Origin: SAR116 cluster bacterium
Lineage (GTDB): Bacteria; Pseudomonadota; Alphaproteobacteria; Puniceispirillales; UBA1172
Direction: 5' to 3'
NCBI GenBank assembly: GCA_002691725.1
Contig: NZIT01000095.1
Location: 14,389-21,361, forward strand
Length of the DNA: 6,973 bases
A program made the translations under genes and the position numbers. Numbering within the stretch: position 1 is the first letter of the stretch; each line of letters starts with the position of its first letter. The notes under the pieces were generated by a model. It was not told the origin of the DNA and did no database searches. It saw nothing but the letters and a program-made list of their open reading frames with translations. Of the stretch, positions 1 through 6,774 are shown piece by piece.

Positions 1-762
1 ATCATTTCTGGCATCACCGCATCAACCGATATCAGCGCTGCCAAAGATGCTGATCTGTTTATTATTGCCACCAAAGCCGCAGGGGTGGCCGCCGCCGCCA
101 GTGCGATTGCGGCAATGGTTAAGCCGTCACAGCTTATCTTAACAATCCAGAACGGATTGGGGGCAGCGGAGCGAATATCAGCCCATATGTCGGTAGATCA
201 AGTCTTGCTTGGGGTCGCCGAAGGGTTTGGTGCTTCCATTGTTGAGGCTGGTCATATTCACCATAATAATATGCGGCAAATCCGTATTGGTGAGATCAAT
301 GGCGGCATTAGCCCGCGTCTAACCGCTATCGAAACGCTCTGGCAGAAGGCGGGGTTTAAGGCGACCGCCTTTGCCGATATTAATCAGCTTATCTGGGAAA
401 AATATATCTGTAATGTGATGCTTAGCGCGCCATGTACGGTATTTGATTGTACTGTCGGGGAGCTATTTGCCCATCCAGAATGGAAAGCGGTTGCTATCGG
501 CGCCATGCTCGAAGCCTATCATTTAGGCAAGGCAAAGGGGATCGCCTTTTCCTTTGATGATCCGGTGGCCTATGCGACGGCATTTGCCGAAGGCATGCCT
601 AAGGCCAATCCGTCCATGCGGCTCGATCATATGGCGCAAAGGCGGTCAGAAATAGATGCCATTAATGGGATGGTGCCTGACCTTGGCCGCAAGATGGGTA
701 TGCCAACGCCTTATAATCAAGTGCTGGCGGCGGAGGTCAGACGCCGCGAGGAAGGTTTCTGA
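1..762 (+). CDS. 2-dehydropantoate 2-reductase (ketopantoate reductase, ApbA/PanE) family protein, 5' end missing
   Basis: The frame is open from base 1 to a TGA at 760-762, giving 253 residues. It lacks the N-terminal Rossmann GxGxxG segment, which lies left of the window; the GTG at 85 is internal, because clear family sequence (a 'DLFIIATKA' strand) precedes it. Family landmarks are in order: NGLG at fragment residues 51-54 (the conserved Asn near substrate and NADPH), 'WEKYICN' with the putative catalytic Lys at residue 134, and near the C-terminus 'RRSEIDAING' with the conserved acidic Glu at residue 217, then the 'MPTPYN' segment. Known members reduce ketopantoate to pantoate with NADPH in cytosolic coenzyme A synthesis. 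Many paralogues act on other 2-oxo acids, so the family is secure but the substrate is not, and I give no symbol. The gene converges on the LysE-type gene, with 27 bp between stop codons. Confidence 0.93.
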   Translation: MISGITASTDISAAKDADLFIIATKAAGVAAAASAIAAMVKPSQLILTIQNGLGAAERISAHMSVDQVLLGVAEGFGASIVEAGHIHHNNMRQIRIGEINGGISPRLTAIETLWQKAGFKATAFADINQLIWEKYICNVMLSAPCTVFDCTVGELFAHPEWKAVAIGAMLEAYHLGKAKGIAFSFDDPVAYATAFAEGMPKANPSMRLDHMAQRRSEIDAINGMVPDLGRKMGMPTPYNQVLAAEVRRREEGF

Positions 763-782
763 TCTTGATCACAACAAGATCA
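760..782. terminator. Inverted repeat between convergent genes, possible bidirectional terminator
   Basis: TGATCTTG (760-767) and CAAGATCA (775-782) form a perfect 8-bp stem around a 7-nt loop, overlapping the stop codon of the reductase gene and ending 8 bp before the stop of the opposing LysE-type gene. The position between convergent genes suits a shared terminator. The stem is AT-rich and no T-run follows on either strand, so it is not a canonical intrinsic terminator. Confidence 0.3.
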
Positions 783-789
783 ACATATG

Positions 790-1431
790 CTAGATTTTGG
801 TGAGCAAGATGATGACGCCAACCGCTATAAGCAGAACGCCGGAGAATTGATTTAAGCGCCGCAAGCGTGACGGGGTTGCTAGCCACTGGCGGCTTTTGCC
901 AATGAGGATTGCTAATGAGACATTGCCCAAAAACGGGACGCTTGCAGATATCAGGCTGATCAGAATAGCATCACTTGCGGTAATTTCGGCGAGATTAAAA
1001 AATCCGGGTAATATCCCCATATAGAACAGAATAGCTTTCGGGTTGCTGATAATCACTAAAAACCCGGCGATAAATCCAGCCGTGAAGCCAGCCATGAAGC
1101 CATTAGGGGTTAACTGGCTTAATTGGTCGGGTTGGGTATCAGCGCGCCAGATCAGCGTCATTCCCATGATCAGAAAAATGATAACAGCAATTAAGGCCAG
1201 TATTGGCATAATGGCACTATGAAATTGTGCTAGCATGCCAACGCCGCCAATAGCCACTAATGGCCATATTAAATCACCAACAGCAACTCCTGCGGCTAAT
1301 GGCCATGCGCCTTGTGGTCCTGTCGCCATAGCGCGCGCCATTATCGCCACCCAGACCGGCCCAGGGGTCAGAAAGAGAATAAAGATGGCAAACGCATAAA
1401 GCCAAAGCTGTGTCAAAGATAGACTTATCAT
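790..1431 (-). CDS. LysE/RhtB family amino-acid exporter (translocator)
   Basis: This is an inner-membrane protein of 213 residues, close to the usual 200-215 of the family. Known members (LysE, RhtA/B/C types) export basic amino acids, homoserine, threonine or similar metabolites. The N-terminus carries the family signature LTPGP (residues 21-25) inside the first hydrophobic segment (about 9-30), followed by a glycine-rich second segment (about 45-66), a third (73-95), then 'NPKAILFY' at 130-137 with the conserved Asn-Pro-Lys, and two more segments near 155-175 and 192-210. I start it at the ATG at 1431. The in-frame TTG at 1446 directly abuts the upstream AGGA with no spacing, so it is a poor start, although the ATG itself has only a weak AAGA-like ribosome site. 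The gene is divergent from the dehydrogenase gene, with the 13-bp repeat array in the gap. The exported compound cannot be read from the sequence. Confidence 0.93.
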   Translation of the reverse strand: MISLSLTQLWLYAFAIFILFLTPGPVWVAIMARAMATGPQGAWPLAAGVAVGDLIWPLVAIGGVGMLAQFHSAIMPILALIAVIIFLIMGMTLIWRADTQPDQLSQLTPNGFMAGFTAGFIAGFLVIISNPKAILFYMGILPGFFNLAEITASDAILISLISASVPFLGNVSLAILIGKSRQWLATPSRLRRLNQFSGVLLIAVGVIILLTKI

Positions 1432-1717
1432 TATTCTTATTACCAATCCTGATGTTTACTACCATAAGTCGTGCTGTATCAGCCAGATGGAAATACCAGA
1501 CGGGAATACCAGACGGGAATACCAGACGGGAACACCAAATTGGAATACCAGATGGGAATGATAATCGAGAATAATTGTCCTGATAAGCTCAGTATATCCA
1601 TTGTCACCCTAATGAAACAACATCATGTCGGGGATGGAATGATTATTGTCTTTTGCTGTCTAATTACCCATGATGAGATTATCTGTAATTAGATGAGCAT
1701 AAGTATAGGGGGATTTA
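1432..1717. other. Divergent intergenic region between the exporter and dehydrogenase genes
   Basis: This 286-bp gap must hold the start signals of both flanking genes. It contains the 13-bp tandem array (1483-1560) and an AT-rich stretch of about 155 bp after it. A purine-rich AGGGGGA at 1707-1713 is the ribosome site of the dehydrogenase gene. The best sigma70-like pair ahead of that gene is TTGTCT (1646-1651) and CATGAT (1669-1674) with a 17-bp spacer, each matching 4 of 6 consensus bases, which is near chance level. The region can be read as a 73-codon frame from an TTG- or ATG-like start near 1471 to 1692. I do not call it a gene: its first third is just the 13-bp repeat read in rotating frames, no ribosome site precedes it, and the remainder resembles no family I know. 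Confidence 0.6.
1483..1560. repeat. Six tandem copies of a 13-bp unit
   Basis: The consensus is CCAGACGGGAATA. Units begin at 1483, 1496, 1509, 1522, 1535 and 1548. Units 2 and 3 are identical, unit 4 differs at one base (T to C), and the outer units 1, 5 and 6 carry two to four changes, so the array is freshest in its centre and decayed at the edges. The 13-bp period is not a multiple of three, which argues against coding. It starts 52 bp upstream of the exporter ATG and ends 157 bp before the dehydrogenase ATG. It could be a slippage-derived minisatellite or a set of direct-repeat protein-binding sites; the sequence alone does not decide. Confidence 0.93.
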
Positions 1718-4159
1718 ATGTCAGATCGCATGCAAACTACCGCACAAGTTGTCGTTATTGGTGGCGGCGTTGTTGGAGCATCGGTGCTCTATCATCTGAC
1801 CACGCGTGGCTGGACAGATGTCATGATGCTGGAACGTAAGGATTTGACGTCAGGCTCGACATGGCACGCGGCTGGCGGCATGCATACGATCAATGGTGAC
1901 CCGAACGTCGCCAAGCTTCAGCAATATACGATCAAACTCTATAAAGAGATTGAAGAACTATCAGGCCAGGATATCACCATGCATCTGACAGGTGGGATCA
2001 TGATGGCGGCATCCCAAGAACGCTATGACTGGATCAAGGGGATTTATGCGAAAGGCAAATATCTAGGCATGGAAGGGCTGGAGCTTGTGACAGCCGAAGA
2101 AGCCGCTGAGTTAATGCCGATGATTGATCCCAGCCAGTTTGTTGGCGGTATGTTTGATCCGATCGAAGGCCATCTTGATCCTTATGGTGTGACACATGCC
2201 TATGCTAAGGCAGCGCGTAAAAATGGCGCGACTTATCATACTCAAACCAAGGTGGAAAGGCTTGAGCAAAATCCTGATGGAACATGGATTGTTCATACTA
2301 ATCGGGGTGATGTTCATGCTGAGCATGTGGTTAATTGTGGTGGGCTATGGGCGCGTGAAATTGGCCGCATGGTTGGGCTGGAATTGCCTATATTGGCGAT
2401 GGAACATATGTATCTGCTCACCGAAGACATGCCAGAAGTCGCTACAATAAACAAAGACACAGGCAAAGAAGTGCTGCATGTCGTTGATTTTGATGGTGAG
2501 ATTTATTTACGCCAAGAACGTGGTGGCATGTTAATGGGCACTTATGAGAAAGCTTGTGTGCCATGGTCAGAACGCGAGACTCCGTGGGAGTTTGGGCATG
2601 AATTGCTTGAGCCAGATATTGATCGGATTGCGCCCTCGCTAGAGGTTGGCTTTAAGCATTTTCCGGCATTTGAAAACGCTGGTATTCGGCAGATTATAAA
2701 TGGCCCTTTCACCTTTGCCCCTGATGGCAATCCGGTGGTTGGGCCTATTCGCGGCTTGACTAATTTCTGGTGTGCATGTGGCGTCATGGCAGGCTTTAGC
2801 CAAGGTGGCGGGGTTGGCTTATCTCTGGCAAACTGGATTGTCGATGGTGATCCGGGGTTTGATGTCTGGGCGATGGATGCTAGCCGCTTTGGTGATTATA
2901 CCAGCATGGCTTACACTAATGCCCGGGTTCGTGAGAACTACTCAAGGCGGTTTTCCATTCGCTATCCAAACGAAGAATTGACAGCAGCCCGGCCGCTATT
3001 GACGACACCTATTTATGATAAATTATGTGAGGCAGGGGCGCAATTTGGTGCCGCTTATGGCCTCGAGCAGGCGTTATGGTATGCGCCTGATGGAATTAGT
3101 GATGTCTTTAGCTGGCGCCGAAGCACGGATTTTGATTATGTCGGCCAGGAAGCTAAGGCTGTGCGTGATGGAGTTGGACTGATTGAGACATCCAGCTTTG
3201 CTAAATATGAAGTGACCGGCGCCGGTGCCGAAGCATGGCTTGATCAAATGCTCGCCTGTAAAATGCCAGATATTGGCCGCATGACTCTAGCGCCGATGAT
3301 GAAAGAGGACGGTAAAGTGATTGGCGATTTTACCCTGGCTAAACTCGCCGAAGACCGCTTCATGATCATAGGCTCAGGGGTGGCAGAAAACTATCATCTG
3401 CGCTGGTTTCATCAGCATTGCCCGCAAGATGGCTCGGTTGCGATCACTTCACGCGGGCTTGCCTTAACGGGCTTATCCATCGCAGGCCCGAAAGCCAGAG
3501 ACGTGTTGGCGGCATTGACCAATGATGATGTCTCGAATGAGTCTTTTCGGTTCATGGATATCCGAATGACGCATCTGGGCATGGTGCTAGTGATCATTGG
3601 CCGCGTCAGCTATACAGGTGATCTGGGCTATGAGATTTGGGTGGCGACAGAATATCAACGGCGGCTGTTTGATGATATCATGGCTGCAGGACAAGACCAC
3701 GGTATCCGGCTCGTCGGCAGTCGTGCCTTAAATGCGTTACGGCTAGAGAAAAACTTTGGCAGTTGGGCAAGGGAATATCGTCCGGTTTATGGGCCATTAG
3801 AATGTGGCTTATCACGATTTGTCGCTTATGATAAGACTGCTGATTTTGTTGGTAAGGCGGCGGCTTTAGAGGAAAAGCAGGAAGGCGGCAAGATGCGGCT
3901 GAGAGCCTTTATTGTTAATGCTAAAGATGCTGATGTTATTGGCGATGAGCCTATTGCCTATCAAGGTGAGGTTGTCGGCTGGGTGACATCTGGCGGCTTT
4001 GCTCATGCTTCGGGAAAATCGGTTGCCATAGGATATGTTCCTAAAGATATGGCAAACCACCACGATGGATGGAGCGTGGAATTGCTGGGCGATATCTTGC
4101 CAGCGCAATTACAGGCAACGCCATTATTTGACGCAAATGGGAGCCGCATGCGAGCCTGA
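1718..4159 (+). CDS. FAD-dependent oxidoreductase fused to GcvT-type aminomethyltransferase domain (dimethylglycine/sarcosine dehydrogenase-like)
   Basis: The 813-residue protein has the domain order of dimethylglycine and sarcosine dehydrogenases. Residues 9-370 form a DAO-type FAD domain: GGGVVG at 15-20 binds the ADP part, Glu39 ends the second strand, and GSTWHAAG at 46-53 contains His50, matching the histidine that carries covalent FAD in mammalian dimethylglycine dehydrogenase. FSQGGGVG at 360-367 is the C-terminal FAD contact. A linker domain (about 372-430, with 'SRFGDY' and 'RRFSIRYPNEE') leads into a GcvT folate-binding domain from about 433, where Asp537 in 'VIGDFTLA' fits the conserved catalytic Asp, and a GcvT C-terminal barrel from about 720. 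Relatives oxidise an N-methyl group and pass the one-carbon unit to tetrahydrofolate, yielding 5,10-methylene-THF. Dimethylglycine, sarcosine and methylaminobutyrate remain possible substrates. The ATG at 1718 follows AGGGGGA at 1707-1713. No signal peptide is seen, so it should be cytosolic. The length is close to that of bacterial relatives, with no break. Confidence 0.95.
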   Translation: MSDRMQTTAQVVVIGGGVVGASVLYHLTTRGWTDVMMLERKDLTSGSTWHAAGGMHTINGDPNVAKLQQYTIKLYKEIEELSGQDITMHLTGGIMMAASQERYDWIKGIYAKGKYLGMEGLELVTAEEAAELMPMIDPSQFVGGMFDPIEGHLDPYGVTHAYAKAARKNGATYHTQTKVERLEQNPDGTWIVHTNRGDVHAEHVVNCGGLWAREIGRMVGLELPILAMEHMYLLTEDMPEVATINKDTGKEVLHVVDFDGEIYLRQERGGMLMGTYEKACVPWSERETPWEFGHELLEPDIDRIAPSLEVGFKHFPAFENAGIRQIINGPFTFAPDGNPVVGPIRGLTNFWCACGVMAGFSQGGGVGLSLANWIVDGDPGFDVWAMDASRFGDYTSMAYTNARVRENYSRRFSIRYPNEELTAARPLLTTPIYDKLCEAGAQFGAAYGLEQALWYAPDGISDVFSWRRSTDFDYVGQEAKAVRDGVGLIETSSFAKYEVTGAGAEAWLDQMLACKMPDIGRMTLAPMMKEDGKVIGDFTLAKLAEDRFMIIGSGVAENYHLRWFHQHCPQDGSVAITSRGLALTGLSIAGPKARDVLAALTNDDVSNESFRFMDIRMTHLGMVLVIIGRVSYTGDLGYEIWVATEYQRRLFDDIMAAGQDHGIRLVGSRALNALRLEKNFGSWAREYRPVYGPLECGLSRFVAYDKTADFVGKAAALEEKQEGGKMRLRAFIVNAKDADVIGDEPIAYQGEVVGWVTSGGFAHASGKSVAIGYVPKDMANHHDGWSVELLGDILPAQLQATPLFDANGSRMRA

Positions 4160-4314
4160 CTGATACAGATAAATCTATGATCAGGATGCTGTTTTATGCG
4201 ATCATGACTTGCTATATCTATCGTATTAGGTAGATTATGGGTATTGGGGTATTGGTGCGGCATTATGAGGTCGTCATCGCGCAATCATTCTTCTTATAAA
4301 CGTTAGGGCCTATC
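4160..4314. other. Intergenic region after the dehydrogenase gene
   Basis: This is 155 bp of AT-rich sequence without a gene. ATGATC (4177-4182) and GATCAT (4200-4205) could pair across a 17-nt loop, but there is no GC-rich stem or T-run, so no terminator is called. A tandem 8-bp doublet GGGTATTG lies at 4239-4254. TTGCTA (4209-4214) with TAGATT (4231-4236) and a 16-bp spacer is a weak promoter-like pair. The gap is long enough for the next gene to have its own promoter. AGGG at 4305-4308, six bases before the ATG at 4315, is the ribosome site of that gene. Confidence 0.55.
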
Positions 4315-5718
4315 ATGGGTAATTTGATGAAATATGGCATTGGTGCCGTTGTTGTTGTCGGTGCTATTGGCGGTGGCGCTATATGGTATGTCAATAATCA
4401 AGCTGATAAGATTGTTGATAAACTCTTAAATGATGCCCAGCAATTTGTTGCTGAAAAATTGAATGGCGCAACCCTCAATTATAGCAATTACAGTAGCAAC
4501 GGGCTTGCCCGTTCGGTAACGATTGCTGATGTTAGTATTACCCATGACAATGGATCATCGGTCAAGATGGACAGCATTACCATTGCGGGTAATGATGAGA
4601 TGATAAGCATTACTGATGCCACCAATATTGACATCATCGACCGAGGTCAGATGCTAGGCCAAATTGGTGATTTGGATATTGTTAATCTTGCTATACCTCA
4701 AGATGATGTGATGCTTATGCTTATGGACGAAAACGCTCTCATAAATGAGCTATCTACTGGGCTATCTGTTGATACTATTTCAGTAGCTGATCTGCGTTTT
4801 GACGTTGATGGTGAAAGCCTGTCGATTAATAGCCTTGATATTAATGATGTCAAAAATGCCAGCGTTGGCGTTGATCTGAAAGGTCTGGCCTTTGATGGCT
4901 ATGACGGCACTTTCAGTATCGCTGAGTTTTCTGTTGATAAGATGGATATCATTCCGCTGTTGATGGAAGACGAAGATGCCATTGCTCGTGATATGCTTGG
5001 CATGAGCGAGATGACGCTAAAAGGTGCTGTCTTTGATACTACTGATATTAGTTTTAATCTGGCGCTTTTAAGCCTTGATGATGTGAGCCGTGATGGCGGG
5101 CTAATCACTGCTGCTAATATCAACTTAGAAGGGCTGGTCCTGGATATTGAGCAAATTGCTGGACCTGATATCGCGCCAGTGATGACGCTACTTAATATCA
5201 ATGAGATTGATATCAGCGGCTCCACAGCCTATGAGATTAGCCTTGCTAAAGGCACCGTCAGCGGCAGCCTTGGTCTTGGTGTCAAGGGCATGGGCGAGAT
5301 TGATATAACATCCACTTTTGCCGGGCTGACAAAAGCCGCTTATGAAGACATCCTGGCTAATGCGGCGACACTTGAACCTGAGGACATAATCGAAGATTAC
5401 GGGCTTGGGCTGGATAGCCTGTCGATAGATTACAAAGATGATAATCTGGCTGATACGCTCATTGATTTATATAGCGGCGGCAACCGTGCTGGTATGGCTG
5501 ATGAAGTCACCGCTATGATTTCATTTTATGGCATGATGGCTCAGCAAGCAGAACTGGTTAGTGCTATTGCGCCTGCGGTTGGTGATTTTATTCGTGGCGG
5601 CAATCAATTTTCACTTGCTGTGAAAGCGAAGCAGTCGCTTAGCCAAGATGTGCTGGCGCGCGCGATGGAAGTCGGTAATCTTCAAGATATTGTATCAATC
5701 ACAGCGTCTGGAAGCTGA
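4315..5718 (+). CDS. Membrane-anchored acidic protein of unknown function
   Basis: I cannot name this 467-residue protein with confidence. It starts with a short basic tip (Lys6), then one hydrophobic glycine/valine-rich segment (about residues 7-25, ending in 'AIWYVNNQ'), with no lipobox cysteine or clear cleavage site. This suits an uncleaved anchor with the rest in the periplasm. The remainder is rich in Asp, Ile, Leu, Ser and Gly, with alternating hydrophobic-polar runs typical of stacked beta strands. Three degenerate LKG/LEG blocks recur at residues 188, 235 and 271, each beginning L-(K/E)-G and followed by hydrophobic residues and Asp. The C-terminal part is more helical and ends in 'FIRGGNQFSLAVKAKQSLS', a layout I recall from uncharacterised alphaproteobacterial envelope proteins. 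A distant link to DUF945/YdgA- or AsmA-like envelope proteins is conceivable but unproven. The ATG at 4315 has AGGG six bases upstream; Met5 is an alternative start. It lies 39 bp before the kinase gene. Confidence 0.86.
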   Translation: MGNLMKYGIGAVVVVGAIGGGAIWYVNNQADKIVDKLLNDAQQFVAEKLNGATLNYSNYSSNGLARSVTIADVSITHDNGSSVKMDSITIAGNDEMISITDATNIDIIDRGQMLGQIGDLDIVNLAIPQDDVMLMLMDENALINELSTGLSVDTISVADLRFDVDGESLSINSLDINDVKNASVGVDLKGLAFDGYDGTFSIAEFSVDKMDIIPLLMEDEDAIARDMLGMSEMTLKGAVFDTTDISFNLALLSLDDVSRDGGLITAANINLEGLVLDIEQIAGPDIAPVMTLLNINEIDISGSTAYEISLAKGTVSGSLGLGVKGMGEIDITSTFAGLTKAAYEDILANAATLEPEDIIEDYGLGLDSLSIDYKDDNLADTLIDLYSGGNRAGMADEVTAMISFYGMMAQQAELVSAIAPAVGDFIRGGNQFSLAVKAKQSLSQDVLARAMEVGNLQDIVSITASGS

Positions 5719-5757
5719 TATATCTCCCCCTAAAAACGTCTTTCAGAGCTGACAAAC

Positions 5758-6774
5758 ATGGATCAGAGTGATGCCAAAATAGAGCGTGATCGCCCGGCGT
5801 TATATCAGCTGGCAAAAGAAGCTTTGCAGCTATGGTTTGTCCCCGAAGACGCGACTTTAGAGCTGATCAATATTTCAGAAAATGCAACATTTTTAGTGTC
5901 GGCACCGGGCAGCACAAAAACGATTCTTAGGGTGCATCGCCCGGGCTATCATTCGCTAGAGACGATTGCATCTGAGCTGACATGGATGGAAGCATTAAGC
6001 ACGGCAGATGTTATCAAGACCCCGGCTATTTTATGCGGTACCAATGGCGCGCGAATACAGCGTCATCAGATATCAGGACAGCCGCCACATGATATGGTCA
6101 TGTTTGCCTTTGTTGAGGGGCAAGAACCTGATCAAAGCCAGTCGCTAGAAAGCTTGTTTCATCATTTAGGCGGTCTGGCGGCGCGGCTTCATCAGCATGT
6201 CATGTCATGGCCATTGCCAGCTGGATTTACGCGCCCTGATTGGGATATTGATGGCATATATGGCCGCATAAAACGCTGGGGAGACTGGCGGCAGGCGCCA
6301 TATTTGACCACATCTATGCATACCATTTTAGAGGAAGCAGAAGCGCAAGTATCGCGGGCTTTACTGGCTTATGGCAAAACGTCTGATCGCTATGGGCTTA
6401 TCCATGCTGATATGCGTCTGGCCAATCTACTCGTTAAGGGCAATGATATGCGGCGTGTTCATGTCATTGATTTTGATGATTGCGGCTTTGGCTGGTTTAT
6501 GTATGACTTTGCTGCTGGCATTAGCTTTATCGAAGATGATCCACAAGTCCCGCATCTTAAATCCGCATGGCTCGCCGGCTATCAGGAGATCAGGCCGCTA
6601 TCGGCTGAAGACCTCATGATGGTGGATACTATGATCATGTTGCGCCGGATGTTGTTGCTGGCTTGGGTGGGCAGTCATAAAGATGCTGATATTGTCGCTG
6701 AGCTGGAGCCCGATTTTGGCCGCGTCACTGCCATGCTTGCAGAACGCTATCTGAAGGCTCAGAACGGCTCATAG
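5758..6774 (+). CDS. APH/RdoA-type phosphotransferase (aminoglycoside phosphotransferase/homoserine kinase-like fold)
   Basis: The 338-residue cytosolic protein is a full-length member of the APH/choline-kinase superfamily, close in size to the SrkA/RdoA (YihE) group. The N-lobe includes 'NATFLVSA' followed by 'KTILRVHRPG', where the ATP-binding strand usually lies. The hinge is near 'MFAFVEGQ'. The C-lobe has the catalytic loop HADMRLAN with His216, the catalytic base Asp218 and Asn223, then the metal-binding Asp238 in 'VIDFDDCGFG', and the family's 'MYDFA' segment. All key residues are present, so it should be active. Family members phosphorylate hydroxyl groups of homoserine, choline, hydroxylysine, sugars, antibiotics or protein serines; the acceptor here is unknown. 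Antibiotic resistance should not be inferred from the family name. The ribosome site is weak (AGAG at 5745-5748, nine bases before the ATG). The 39-bp gap to the upstream gene suggests co-transcription. Confidence 0.92.
   Translation: MDQSDAKIERDRPALYQLAKEALQLWFVPEDATLELINISENATFLVSAPGSTKTILRVHRPGYHSLETIASELTWMEALSTADVIKTPAILCGTNGARIQRHQISGQPPHDMVMFAFVEGQEPDQSQSLESLFHHLGGLAARLHQHVMSWPLPAGFTRPDWDIDGIYGRIKRWGDWRQAPYLTTSMHTILEEAEAQVSRALLAYGKTSDRYGLIHADMRLANLLVKGNDMRRVHVIDFDDCGFGWFMYDFAAGISFIEDDPQVPHLKSAWLAGYQEIRPLSAEDLMMVDTMIMLRRMLLLAWVGSHKDADIVAELEPDFGRVTAMLAERYLKAQNGS

Noticed and set aside
1444..1446. TTG at 1446 as the start of the LysE-type gene
   Set aside because: The AGGA directly abuts this codon, leaving no spacing, and the extra residues fall before the normal family start; the ATG at 1431 is preferred.
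1646..1674. TTGTCT - 17 bp - CATGAT as a sigma70 promoter for the dehydrogenase gene
   Set aside because: Only 4 of 6 matches in each box in AT-rich DNA, which is near chance. It is mentioned in the intergenic entry but not called.
1561..1717. Glycine or folate riboswitch upstream of the GcvT-containing gene
   Set aside because: I could not find the conserved core sequences or paired stems expected of these riboswitches; the stretch is AT-rich and unstructured by eye.
1474..4168. CTGTATCAG (1474-1482) and CTGATACAG (4160-4168) as terminal inverted repeats of a mobile element around the dehydrogenase gene
   Set aside because: A 9-bp inverted match is expected many times by chance in a 7-kb window. 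There are no target duplications or transposase, and the identity does not extend.
4177..4205. ATGATC / GATCAT inverted repeat as a terminator of the dehydrogenase gene
   Set aside because: A 6-bp AT-rich stem with a 17-nt loop and no T-run is too weak.
4209..4236. TTGCTA - 16 bp - TAGATT as a promoter for the anchored protein gene
   Set aside because: Weak matches and no supporting element; similar pairs occur by chance in sequence of this composition.
4239..4254. Tandem GGGTATTG doublet as a regulatory direct repeat
   Set aside because: Two copies of 8 bp are too little to separate from chance or slippage.
5758..6774. Aminoglycoside resistance gene
   Set aside because: The APH fold is shared by many metabolic kinases. 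Nothing here resembles specific antibiotic kinases, and the context is chromosomal metabolism.
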